From Trichinella spiralis (Eukaryota; Nematoda; Enoplea; Trichinellida; Trichinellidae), in contig CM012955.1 in assembly GCA_000181795.3 (NCBI GenBank), forward strand, positions 9,251,931 to 9,315,930: a stretch of 64,000 nt of DNA, written 5' to 3'. The position numbers were made by a program, and so were the translations under genes. Every line of letters begins with the position of its first letter. The first letter of the stretch is position 1. Shown one piece after another: positions 21,976 to 33,516 of the stretch. The notes under the pieces are model-generated. The model had not been told where the DNA came from, did no database searches, and saw only the letters and a list, made by a program, of their open reading frames with translations.

Positions 21976-24900
21976 ATGACAAACAACGAAACTCTTTATT
22001 CTGGATTTGATGAACTAGCGACTTCTTTTAATTCTGAAGTAGAAACTTTTAAGCAAATTTTATTTAAGCGTAAAAATCCTAACGGTTGAATAATTGTTCA
22101 GGAAATTTTGAATAACAAGCCATTTGTGCAGGCGACTTCCAAAAGCACTAGCTATGGTAGACAAGTGGTATGGAATTATGGCAAAGTTGTGATTGAAGTT
22201 TGGTTTGTTATAAAAATGTGTCTTTCAGACCAGAGAGGGAAATACCGATCAACTTCTGGGAAACGTTAGCAGACTGTCATCGACGGTAATGGCAAGCATA
22301 TAGTTTGTTTTCTTTATCATCATAACATATCGAATTTCCATTTGCACAGGATCGATCTCGCCTTCAGCTGGCCAGCGGAAGGCCACTTCCAACTAGCAAG
22401 GTAATTGGAAAATGTTAAACGTTAATAAATGTATTTATGAACATTTTTGTAGCCTCAATCATCTGCTAGACCAATGACATCAGTTCGAGGGGCCGGCTAT
22501 TCGTCATTTGGTCATGGTAAATTAAATGACCAATTTTTGCTATGCTTTGCAGTTGAAAATTGTGTTTTAATTCAGCCAGTCCATATGAAAATTTGCCAAT
22601 AAATACAAAAATTCCCGAAAAATGGCTTGAAGATAGGTAATTTGACCATTTTAAAATATTAATTATGCAAGCTGTTTGAAAAGTGAGTATTTTTAATACC
22701 TTTGATAACAAGCGAATGTCAAGTGTTTCTGAATTTTGTTTTTTTAACATTAAAATCTGTTTAAGAGATATTCTCATCATTTAATATTTTTTTTATTTTT
22801 TGTACATTTGTGATTTAAAACAAAATTTGTACACTTTTAGTACAGATGCGAAATGCCGTAAAATAGAGCAAAAAGTAATTACATTATTAAAATGCAGTGC
22901 TACCGCAGTGGAAAATTCAGAACTGAAGCAGGCATTGGAATTTGCCAAAGAAGCTGTTCGACGTGAGCGAGCATTAGCAAAATTACGAGAACAACAAAAC
23001 ATTATTGAACAGCCTAGTTTAGATCTGACTTTCAGCGTAAGCATTTCTACCATTCTTTACATTACTATGATGCCGATGATAATAAATTTAAGATTAATCG
23101 AACGATCAACATTAATCGAAAATATTTGCTTATCATGCACACTTTTGTGAAACGGCTTGTCTTTAATTTATAAAAAGAAACGAATCATGAGACAAGTTAA
23201 ATTTAAATAAGCGATTCAAGCATTACCTCATCATTACATTCAGCTTATCAATATATTTGAAGCATTCTACGTGATAATAACTTTCATGTGCTAATAAAGA
23301 ATAAACGATTAGCATTCGATGACATATTTTATTCTAAAATGTTGCATATTCTAATGTTTATTTTTCTAACGTTTGTTTGATTTTGCTGACGACATGCTTT
23401 GCATTTGTGCAAATGAAATTTAAGAAGCACATTTAAAAGAGCATATTTATTTTAATCTTTAATCAAATGGATTAAAAATTAATAGAAAATAGCGTTTCAT
23501 TTTAGGTATTGTTTAATTTAGCCCAACAATATGAAGCGAACGAATTATATTCAGAAGCTATAAGCATGTATGAAACGCTAACAATGAATAAAATGTTTCC
23601 TTGTGCAGGTGATTTAATTATCGGAAAAATTTTTTTCATTGCCTACATGTTTACGTATTTTATACTGATAGCTGATCTTGGTGTCAATATTGGCCGTATT
23701 TACATGCGTCAGGAGCAATTTTCAAAAGCTATTCAATATTTTCAACAAGCTCTTGAACAAGTACCTAGTGTTCAACGAACATCTAGGTAGCATGCAACTT
23801 TATTATTTTTTCAGACTTGTAAATCATTTTAGAAAAATGGGTTTTAATTTCTTTACTTTCAGACGAAAAATAATTAATAATATTGGTGTTGCACTGACAA
23901 AGCTGAAACGTTATGAAGATGCTATTAGCCGATATGAGCAGTCATTACAAATTAAAGCTGATTTTCCAGTTGCTCTAAATGCTCTGCTTTGCGCCTTTTT
24001 GCTTAACGACAAACACAGGATGAAAACTTTTTTTTTAAACTTGCTTGAGATTTCACTTGAGATCAGCGACGAAGCGAAATATTTTACGGACATGGTGCGG
24101 TTCTTCAAATTTCAAATTTTATATGATAAATTTAAATATTTTAGGACAATCCAACTGAATCGTTATTTGCTGTTGCTATTCGTTCTGATATGTTAAGGCA
24201 GTTTGAAATGAATCGAAAAAAGCTCAGCGAACGTACCATTCTGACGGCAGCGAATCTCATCTCAAGTCGAATTGCGAACAAATTTGCTGACGGTTATGCA
24301 TGGTAAGCTTCAGAGCTTATTTTGGCGAAATACAATTCGAAGATGAATCTTTATGTAAATCTTGTATTTCAACAGTTGAAATCCATTTCATATTCGGTAT
24401 TGAAGAAATTAATGAATGCACACGTAATTTAATGAAATTAATGAATGCACACATAATAAACATAATTTTTTTCTTATGAATTTATACTTGCAGAAATTTT
24501 AAAATGAAATTCTTGTTGAAATGTTGAATGTTATTTTTGGTTTTGGTGCTACTTACGACGTATTGTTTGTTTATTTATAGGTGCGTTGAAATGATAAAGA
24601 AGTCAAAATATTCAGATATTGCAGATGATATGGAAATAAACAAAGCGATAGAATTCTTGAAATGTGGTGATGTCACCAGTGTATGCTGAAATATGTCATG
24701 TGAAGGCAAAATTAACAAATTCAAACAATTACAGGCACATGATATATTTCGAACTTTTGAGAAAAAAGATAGTCGCGCATCTGCATCTGCTTTGAATAAC
24801 ATGGCGCTGATCTCACTTTTGGTAATTTATAAAAGTGATTTCATTCACTGAATGTTCATTTAAATTTTCAATTAAGCAAGAAAATTACAAGGACGCTGCA

Positions 24901-27411
24901 GAACAGCTGGAAAAAGCACTAGCCAGCGATAGATACAATCCATCTGCGTTGGTCAATCGTGGCAATGTGGCCTTCTTCCATCAAAATTATGAAGAAGCTT
25001 GGCAATTTTACCGCGAGGCGTGGACCCATGAAGCTCATTGCATCGAAGCCGTTTTTAATTCAGGTATAATTTTTTTTAATAAAAACGATAACTGATGATT
25101 AAGTTTAATATGAGAAATTCTGTTTTTTATTGTCTGATGTAAAAGTTTATTAACAGGATTAACTTGCCGCGTTTGCGGGAAATACGAAGATGCATTGGAG
25201 TTTTTTCAAAAGCTGAGAGGAATTCTGTGCAGCAATACTCAAGTTTTAGTGCAAATTGCTGAAACGTAAAGCATTTCTTCTTTCCTCTGCAATCCTTATT
25301 TAGCACTGTTTTACAGATATGAAGAAATAAATGATAATGTGCAAGCAATTGAATGGTGAGGTTTTTTATTTGTCAATGATCGTTTGAAATGAAACATTGC
25401 AGGTATACTCAAGCTAACAGTATAGCTCAGACGGATCCTTCGATTTTAGTCAAACTTGGTGAATTGTACGAAAAAGAGGGAGACCGCCAAGCGGCATTTC
25501 ATTTTTATTCAGACGTATAGAGAGCTATGTAAATTTCTTTGCATTCATTTATATTCTACTTTAGAGTTTTCGATATTATCCATCAGATCTAAATGTAATC
25601 CAATGGCTTGGTGCTTACTACATCGAAGCAAATATTAGCGAGAAAGCAATTCATTATTTCGAGAAAGCTTCTTTAATTCAGTAATAAAAATCAACAATAA
25701 TTTACTCTCATAAAAATTAATAATATATAGACCGAACGAAATTCGATGGCAATTGATGATTGCGGGCTGTCTTCGTCGATGTGGAAACTATGCAATGGCA
25801 TTGCAAAAGTACAAAGATATTCATTCGAGATTTCCAGATGATATTCAGTGTAAGATTGGAAATTGTGGTTATTTATTCATAGAATTCATTTCTGGTCTAA
25901 ATTAATCACACAATCGATATTTTAAAAGCCTATTATATACATATTTGTTCATTTTCACATAATTTTTATTTCATTTTTAGGCATGCAGCATATCGTCAGA
26001 CTGGCAAACGATCTAGGTCTTCCGGATGCAGAAACTTATGCAAATACCCTGAAAAAAATGGAAAAAACAAAATATTTCAAAGTAACTTTTAATTATTCAA
26101 TATATTTTTAGCAATGATTTGGTGTTTTAGTACAAAGATTCACAACGCTTCAGTCCTTCAAAACGTGAATCTGCTGAAAGTAAGTCTCTCGCATTTTTCA
26201 ATTAACGCGCAACTTTGCTAAACATTTCTGCCGGATAAAATTTGTCAGCTTAGTTTTCTAATTGCCGAAAAAGTGGAAATCTCTTCCCTTGTCAAAGATG
26301 AACAAAGAAAACACTTCTCGTCGCATTTTTATCTCACACGCGACTTATTTATACATCTTACATCTTATTTAAAATTTCAAAATCATTGCAATCAATTGAA
26401 ATTATTATTTTTTCAATAATATTAATTTCCTTTCAGAATAAATGCAAAAATACTAGTTTATGACATATTTAATCGTTCACGATCTATCTACAAGGCGCTC
26501 TTATATTAATAATTTTTAAGATAATTTATTTGTTTCCAGTTGACAGTTTTATAATACCTATTAAGAGATGACAGTGAAATTTATTTAGCCTGAATTGGTC
26601 ATTTTCTTGTTAATCTTTTTTGCATTTTAAATCTTTGGACAGTGAAATTACTAAGTTGAAGTTTCATTTAGTATAGATTAAAAATAAGTTTATAACAAAT
26701 GTTGAAAAGGACAAAATTTAAATTTAGCTTCAGTTTCGATGTGATTATCATCTTAGGGTCAGAAGAAAGAAATGGAAAAAAGGGGGAATTTAATAAGCTT
26801 GACATGTTCACTTTTTACATTTGCAAGAGAATTTTTATTTTTGCAATAATTATTAAATTTGATAATTGAATTGCAAAGAATGAAACTGTTCACAACGGTT
26901 TTGTTGTTGTTGTTGCACCAAAAAGAAAAAAATATTTTTTATAAATGTTCATCTTATCTAGTGGCAGTTTGAATAATTTCAGAATTATTAGTCTATATCT
27001 ATATCTATATTTATATCTATATATATTTGTATTATTGCACGTTCGCAGTTCTTCGCATAAATTATTACTTTATCTATCTTGATGCTATTTCATTTTTCAT
27101 ACTTTTTGAACCACTTTCTTTCTCTATATCATCAGTAATTTCTGGTTTTACAGTTTCTGTTTTTGGCTGCTCGTTTATGGAGGGCAATTAGCGATGTCAT
27201 CAATTCAGCCTGTGTCGTGGGCGTCAATAAATTACGCATGCCGTAGGGAACAAAGCTGAGTATTGAAAATTTTTCTGGAAACTTTGCGCAAAAGAGTTCA
27301 TTGCTACTACCCTTTTTACTTTCATCGCTACTACTACTGCTACTTTTTCTTCTTCTCCTTTACTGCTGTAATTTTTATGCAATTTTTTACTGTAGGAAAG
27401 TTTAATAACAG

Positions 27412-27450
<39 letters not shown>

Positions 27451-28185
27451 CTTTTTATCAGTTGCATTATTGTTTTATTGAAAAATTCAAGGTGAAAATT
27501 GCTCTTCTAAACAACAACCTGTTTATTTTATGAAACCCTGAACAACAGCAACAACAACCGTGTAAGCTTATATAATATAGGACAATAAATAAGAGAAAAA
27601 AAGCATTGCATTGTAGACTTTTCAAAAATCTTTACAGTCATCTCAATCAAGGTGGTAGTATTATTGTTGTTTTCAATTGTATTTTTGCTTTGGTTATGTA
27701 TTTCACGAAATTTGCATTGTTTTTAGTTTTCTAATTAAACTTTAAAAAAGGTAGCTTAGTTTTATAATTTATTTTTCATTTGAAATGTAATTACCAGTTG
27801 AAGTTGATTGCGCGCTTTCAGGGTAATTAATCATCAGCTTTTGTCGGCATATTATATGAGTGAATGATGAGATTAGAATGAAGAAAATTGTTGTTGCCAA
27901 GGATGAAAATTTTTCAAATAGCAATTTCATTTTCTGCCCATCTGTGTGTCTGTTTTCTATGTGTGCAAATAGCAAGTGTTGTTTCTTTGTTTGCACTATA
28001 TTTGAAAAATTATGCGCTTCTATGGTGGATGCATTTGATGCAAGTGGAATTTTTGAAATTTGTTCTATTATTTTATAGAAACGCCGAACGCTCGCAGACC
28101 GTCCACTGGTTCACGGAAAATGATAGTCGATAAGTTGGATTTGCTCGAAAATGATTCCCTGTTGGATTCATTTTTGCCTGAATAA
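21976..28185 (+). CDS. IFT88: Intraflagellar transport protein 88 (polaris / OSM-5)
   Basis: Twenty-two exons in phase: 21976-22038, 22102-22164, 22229-22285, 22350-22400, 22453-22516, 22576-22636, 22841-23036, 23506-23608, 23672-23786, 23863-24094, 24145-24302, 24581-24680, 24735-24821, 24877-25063, 25157-25265, 25317-25355, 25403-25514, 25565-25680, 25731-25849, 25981-26081, 26131-26179, 28079-28185; 762 residues. The N-terminus has the LYSGFDEL and RPMTSVRGAGYSSFG motifs of IFT88. From about residue 185 tetratricopeptide repeats follow: VLFNLAQQYEANELYSEAI, KAIQYFQQALEQVPS, RYNPSALVNRGNVAF, KLGELYEKEGDRQAAF, WLGAYYIEANISEKAIHYFE. The C-terminus ends DSFLPE, like the vertebrate LLPE. IFT88 is a core IFT-B subunit needed to build cilia; in a nematode it would act in sensory neurons. 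Exon 1's donor is chosen by phase and is the weakest junction. The last intron is 1.9 kb. Confidence 0.96.
24407..24460. repeat. Short tandem duplication in IFT88 intron
   Basis: The block GAAATTAATGAATGCACACRTAAT occurs twice in direct orientation, about 29 bases apart, inside the intron between exons 24145-24302 and 24581-24680. It looks like a recent local duplication. Confidence 0.6.
26180..28078. other. Long last intron of IFT88
   Basis: A 1.9-kb intron in a gene whose other introns are mostly 50-500 nt. It contains TATATC-type repeats near 26990-27025 and a (TA)n run near 27415-27447. I saw no nested gene. Confidence 0.6.
27415..27447. repeat. (TA)n microsatellite
   Basis: About 16 TA units in the last IFT88 intron. 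They produce a Tyr/Ile repeat in a false ORF. Confidence 0.9.
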
Positions 28186-28895
28186 GAAAAAAAGAAAACA
28201 AATTCAACCCCAAATATAGTTTTCATTTTATTTTTGAAAAAAAATTATATATATATTAATAAGCTGTAAATTAAACTGAACGAGAAAAATAAAGCAAAGG
28301 AAAAGAAGGCGAGAAAGAAAAAAAAGACGTTGTCGTCCTTTTTAAATTGTTTGATTAAAGAGCGACAATAAATTAAAAATTAAACGTCATGGAAAAGTGT
28401 ACACGATTGAAGAAAAAGCTGGCTACTGGCTACGGAACAGCTTAGAAGTGGTCTGTCAAATTGGAATGCGGTACAATAAATATATGGATGCCGTTGGCTG
28501 AAAAGCACACAACGCGGCGCTTTGTTCGTCGATGGCGACTGGCTTGAACGACGACATCTGCATTGCTAGCATTTTGCTAACATCAGTCGACGACTTTTAT
28601 TTGCCCAGCTGAAGTCGGTAGCGTGCCGCTTTACCATTCTCTCACTTGCTCTCTCCATTTTGCTCTCGCCTGCTTGCTCGCTTGCTTTCTCTCTCACTCT
28701 CTCTCTCTCTCTTTCTATCTGTTGCTCTCCATTTCTCTCCGTTTTCAGCGCTCTCTTATTACAGCTTACAACTTCCGTCACGTTGCCTGTTTTTCATTTT
28801 AAATTTAAAGCGGCCGGTCAACGTTTCATTCAACAAGCTTTACGCGTGAACAAATTTTCTTTTTCTCTCTAATAATTTCACTTTCCAACATACTG
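28186..28895. other. Intergenic region IFT88/SLC22-like gene
   Basis: About 710 bases. AATAAA at 28288-28293 lies about 103 bases past the IFT88 stop and is a good poly(A) candidate. The stretch 28420-28640 is clearly richer in G and C. A CT-rich tract at 28670-28740 precedes the transporter start. Together these would form the transporter's promoter and 5' UTR. ORFs here come from the CT tract. Confidence 0.5.
28288..28293 (+). terminator. Candidate poly(A) signal for IFT88
   Basis: AATAAA about 103 bases downstream of the IFT88 stop codon. Confidence 0.45.
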
Positions 28896-31800
28896 ATGGA
28901 ACAATTGGATACTGGCAAATTGAATCGTCTACTTCAACAAGTTGGTGGATTTGGAAAATGGCAGCGGCTGCAGTTGCTACTTTTAGCCCCCAGTTTTTTG
29001 CTGATCGGCTGGTGCTATTTTGCGGCGTTGTTCATAAGTCAAGATGCATCCAATTTCGAAACTCTGCTCAACGTCTCCTCCAACAACCTCAGCGTAACCG
29101 AATTACCCGGCAATGAATCTCTGATCTACCAAACGGCCGCCGACATTTGCGCCAGATGGCGTATAGTTCACGTATTTATCGAAAGTAACACCACAAAGCC
29201 GGTAAGCAGGCTCTGACCTCGGTGGTTTTTGTTGTTAGTATTTTTTAAAAAATACCTTTCTTTTCTAAGAAAAAACCATTTTTCATTTTTTAAATTATTC
29301 TTTTTTCTATTGCTTAGCAAAACTATTTTTGCTTGACAAAACGTCACCAGAGCAGTAGCAACATGCGCTTGTTTTTCTATGCTTTGCGTTAGCGTTTTTC
29401 TACACGTCGTTGCAGACTGATATTTCTTTTCCAGACACAGGGATAGGGGGCGTGAGAGACGGAAAAGACGGAATATATAATCGGAGGAAGATTTGATTTG
29501 ATCAAACCAGGTCTGACTAGTGTGCAAATCTTGCTTGGGCTAGAGTTGAGCTTATTACGACTAGAAAGGAAATGGAAAGAAAAGCGACAGTGTTGTTTGT
29601 TTAAAAATTTGTCGAATGAAAAAGTAATAAGTTAATATTCTGTTCACGTTTTGCCTTTTGCCTTTGCTTCTTTGTGTCGCTTTTTGACGAATGCGAATGC
29701 TTCAGGCGGTGTATGAGCTTTCAGACCGATTGTGTGGAACATTTTTTCTTCTTCTTTCTTCCTTTTCTTCTCTCTTTCAAATGACGAGCCTGTTGTTGTT
29801 CAACATCAAGCTTAGCAGTGGAAGACAATGACGGCTGTTCTTTTTGTTGCAAGTTGGTGGGAAAAGCTTGAATAGAAGAAGGAAAATTCGAACAACCAAT
29901 CCCCTCCCCCTCTCTACCCCTCTACCTCTCTTTCCTACCTCTCTACCCCTCTACCTCTTTTTCCTACCCCTCTACCCCTCTCTACCTCTGTTCCACCCCT
30001 TCTACAGACCGTTTTTCATTTCCTTCTCTTTTTCAAGCAGACTTGCGTTCTTCGATTGCAAGAAAGCAATTTAAAATATTTTACGATTCATCCACACTCG
30101 TTTGGTCATTTATCACTTTTATTCTATTTTTAACTTTTCGGATTCCTTCTTGGAAAACGTAAAACCTAAAAAAACCGGAACAATTGTGTAGGTGGATTGA
30201 CGATAAAAAATTGCTTTTTTGTTCTTGCTTTTCTTTTTTTATTCCTTGTATTTTTTTAATTTTATTTGAATTTTTTTCAAACTAAATTATTATTACCCTC
30301 AATTGACAAAATTTCAACAGTATATATTTTTTCTTCAGTTTATTGATTTTTTGTTTTATTATCAGCTGTTTTTTAGAATATGGAAAATAAAAAAACATGT
30401 TTTTTATATTTTATTTTTTAAGTTTATGAAAAGGGTGTGTGAAACAGTACGAGTAGGGATTGTGATGATTTTTCGACTTTCTGTTTTCTTTTTGTTATAG
30501 AAAAAATACATGTGCGTCCTTCCTTGGCTGTTGGCTACTCATCAAGCTGTATTTCTGTTGGGGTCGGCATCTGGTCACATAATTTTTACACTGACAGCGT
30601 TGAAGTTTGCAAAAGCAATGGCGATATTTAATTGAATTTTCATTTTATAAATTTAAGATTTGGTCCGAAAAAAATACTTATCTGTGCATTAGCATTGCAC
30701 TGTGTCTGCTGTTTCACGATACCTTTCAATTCGTATTTGATTATGTTCGACATTCTGCGATTTCTTGACGGCTTCAGCGTTGCATGCATCCAAATATCTG
30801 CGCTTTGCTTGAGTAAGTCCGATTCGATTGGCTTTGTAAAATTGAAATTATTACATTTTATTACAATTTTTCTTCCCTTTCAGTTTTGGGAATAACCAGT
30901 CGAAATTATCATCCTTTGGTGATTATTCTGTTGGCAACAGTTCGAGGTCTGAGCAATGTCACTTTGTCAGCCGTAGCTTCGTCACCGCTGGATTGGACAG
31001 AATTGATTGCTATAACTGCCGTATCGTCGTTGTTTCTCTTCTCTTATATCAAGTGAGCACAGCAACAGCTTCTATCATAAAAGCTTATCTTTGTAATAAA
31101 AATAGCACTATCAGCAAGCAGCTTTCAAAAAACAAAAAATTAGCATTGAAAACATGACAAAACACATTATTATTATTATTTTGTTATTTTTATAAAATAA
31201 TTTCAGACTTATTCCGGAATCACCTTTGTGGTTTGTACTTCGTGGAGAACGAGTTCATGCTGAACGTATGGTGCGACAAATTGCACATTACAATGGTCAT
31301 CGATTGCGCATCGAATCAATTCATCGAACTCAACAGCCTGCAGTAATTTATTATTATTTTCCATGTCGAGGTGTTTGATTGTCTAGTATCAGTAATAATT
31401 TTTCTCATTGTTTCCAGTTGACCATAAATACGGATGAAACGTTTTTCAAACTTACTGACGTACCTCCGAAATGCAAATCTTTGTTGTGTGAAATTCACCT
31501 CAGTCTTAACTGGTGAGTTTTAATTCTTTTTTTTACTTTGCATATTAAAAGCAGGTGTTGTTTGTTGTATTATTTTACATTTTAAGGCTATTGCACGGCT
31601 TTCTGTACGAAATGACAAGTCTGCTGGCGCCATTCATTGCTTGGAATATACCTGAAGTTGGTCATTCATTGTCCGGTATAGTAGAGATGTTTTCCGCTTT
31701 GCTTGCCTACATACTTTGGCAACATTTTCCCACTCGTACTACGGCTATTTTTTCGTCCGCAATGATTGCCTTTTTTCTTGTTGCTTGCCTGTTTGGTGCA

Positions 31801-32165
31801 GGTAACAAATTTTACTTTGATGCATTGCATATTTTATGTATTTTAAATTCTGTTTCACATTATCAAATATAAAAATGACTTTCAGAACAACGATCAGGAA
31901 TGTTTGTCTGCATTCTGTTGGCTAAGCTCTGCGCCTATACTACATTTTTAATGACGAAACTGATTGCTCTGGATTTCAACATTAGTCAAGATCGATTTGC
32001 AATTCTGATCGTACTTTACGCTATTGCTGACATTGGAGCAGCACTGGCTACGTTTGCTTCATTCCAGGTGAAACTTATTTTTTATTCATTTCATAGCCTG
32101 TCTCTTTTGCGCTTTTATTTCATATAAAGAATTTTAATTGATATTTGTTAGTGATAAAATAAGCT

Positions 32166-32230
<65 letters not shown>

Positions 32231-32478
32231 GTGTGCGTGTTTTATCACACATAAATATCAATTTAAATTCTTTATATGAAATAAAAGCGCGAAAGAGAGA
32301 GGGTATGAAATGAATAAAAAATAAGTTTCACCTGGGATGAAGCAAACGTGGGGGGGGGGGCGCCAATGTGAGCGATAGCGTGAAGAACGATCAGAATTGT
32401 AAATCGATCTTGACTAATGTGGAGATCTAGAGCAATCTGTTTTGTGATTAAAAATGTAGTATAGGCGNNNNNNNNNNG

Positions 32479-32565
<87 letters not shown>

Positions 32566-32911
32566 TACGTTTGCATTATTTTACCGTCTTTTCTTCTCTA
32601 AACATTTCAAACAATTTGAAAATATCATTTTTTACTGTGTATAAATGCATACCTTTGGAGAGTATTTTTTGTGAATTTCATTTTCAGGAACAAAGTGCAT
32701 TGTGGACAACATTTCCTATTGGTGCGGTTCTCGGTTTTCTTGTTACCTCGACTTTTATTTTTCTTCCAAATACACATCGTCGTGATCACTTACGGTAAAT
32801 CAATTTTGAAAATTTTAATTTTAAATTTATTTTTTTCTGTAATTTTTATCTCTTGCTTCTTCTGTTGAATGTAGCAGTCGTGAAATTGCCATTCCAATGC
32901 GACCACTTTGA
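28896..32911 (+). CDS. SLC22-like major facilitator transporter (divergent)
   Basis: Ten exons in phase: 28896-29201, 30501-30604, 30658-30812, 30884-31052, 31207-31342, 31418-31512, 31587-31801, 31886-32067, 32688-32794, 32875-32911; 501 residues, normal for SLC22. Topology fits organic ion transporters: a short N-terminus, a first membrane helix, then a large extracellular loop with four N-glycosylation sequons (NVS, NLS, NES, NTT). Helices 2-6 are followed by PESPLWFVLRGE after helix 6, as in SLC22 proteins, a long cytosolic loop, and helices 7-12. The usual family signatures are degraded: FGPKK replaces the D.xGR motif A, the acidic residues at the ends of helices 4 and 10 are missing, and LPNTH stands for LPETK. 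Substrate cannot be inferred. Intron 8 (32068-32687) holds an inverted noisy duplicate of exon 8 and the N gap. The last exon (12 codons) is supported only by phase and signals. Confidence 0.82.
29906..30004. repeat. Pyrimidine-rich minisatellite
   Basis: Imperfect repeats of CTCTACCC and CTCTACCTCT units over about 100 bases in intron 1 of the transporter gene. They give a Pro/Leu/Ser-rich false ORF. Confidence 0.8.
32169..32222. repeat. (AT)n microsatellite at hinge of inverted duplication
   Basis: About 27 AT units. The sequence left of it (31932-32168) reappears inverted to the right (32223-32467). Confidence 0.9.
32223..32467 (-). repeat. Inverted degraded copy of exon 8 and flank, probably assembly artefact
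   Basis: Read on the minus strand this segment matches 31932-32168 on the plus strand, that is most of exon 8 plus the start of intron 8, with scattered mismatches and a run of ten or more G that has no counterpart. The copy ends exactly at the N gap and is bounded by AT repeats on both sides. Its pseudo-coding frame keeps most exon 8 residues. Low-quality read ends folded back on an AT repeat would explain this better than a real gene copy; a true palindrome remains possible. Confidence 0.75.
32468..32477. other. Assembly gap (10 N)
   Basis: Ten N in intron 8 of the transporter gene, between the inverted copy and a long (AT)n(GT)n run. The real length is unknown. Confidence 1.
32480..32568. 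repeat. (AT)n(GT)n microsatellite
   Basis: A long AT dinucleotide run followed by GT units directly right of the N gap; the probable cause of the gap. Confidence 0.9.
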
Positions 32912-33324
32912 TCAGCCTACCTTTTTCTGGTATTTTCGACTAAAACTGTGGAGTTATCTGTCTTTTTTCCCTCTCCACATAAGACTGTTCTGCCCACAAG
33001 ACAGCCAATTTTTATTCTTATTTGAAATCCTCTACATATCCTTATAATCTATTATTACCTCCATTATTATTTACAGCAAAAGAAAATGGCCAAAATGCAT
33101 TATTATCAGTCATGTTTGCCGTTTTCGCTCAACTATTTCGAATTTTATTCATCATTGTTTTTCTGTGTGTATGCATTAATTTGAGAAATGCAAAAAAACA
33201 GCTCAGTTAATCGATCTTTGCTTTTCCAAGACACATGTTATATTATTTTGCTTTTGTATGTATATGTATGCTATGAATATTTCATCATGAATCCTTTAAT
33301 AATCTCTTCATTATTATTATATTA

Positions 33325-33375
33325 TGTTACGTTACGTTACGTTATGTTATGTTATGTTATGTTATGTTATGTTAT
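33325..33375. repeat. (GTTAC)n(GTTAT)n pentamer microsatellite
   Basis: About ten 5-base units; the first few are GTTAC and the rest GTTAT. Confidence 0.9.
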
Positions 33376-33490
33376 ATTACTCTACATTATTGTATTTTAT
33401 TTTATTCCAAATTATTATGGCTTATTTACTTTTTTGCAGTTTTGAATTGATATTTGGCATCATACTTAAGTTATTCATATTTTGATTATC

Positions 33491-33516
33491 ATATTCCATG
33501 ACAAAGCATGGAATAT
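33491..33516. other. Perfect 10-bp hairpin
   Basis: ATATTCCATG and CATGGAATAT are exact reverse complements around a 6-base loop in intergenic sequence. Function unknown. Confidence 0.5.

Noticed and set aside
28566-28872. Overlapping ORFs on both strands upstream of the transporter
   Set aside because: They are produced by a CT-rich tract; no conserved motif and no splice context.
29844-30074. Pro/Leu/Ser-rich ORF
   Set aside because: It is translation of a pyrimidine minisatellite inside an intron.
32272-32481. Minus-strand ORF resembling part of the transporter
   Set aside because: It is the inverted noisy copy of exon 8 and ends in the N gap, so it is not a separate gene.
18183-32911. 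Three consecutive plus-strand genes (GNL2, IFT88, transporter) considered as a nematode-style operon
   Set aside because: Spacing is 0.7-1.0 kb, far above typical operon gaps, and each gene has its own candidate poly(A) signal or promoter-like flank.
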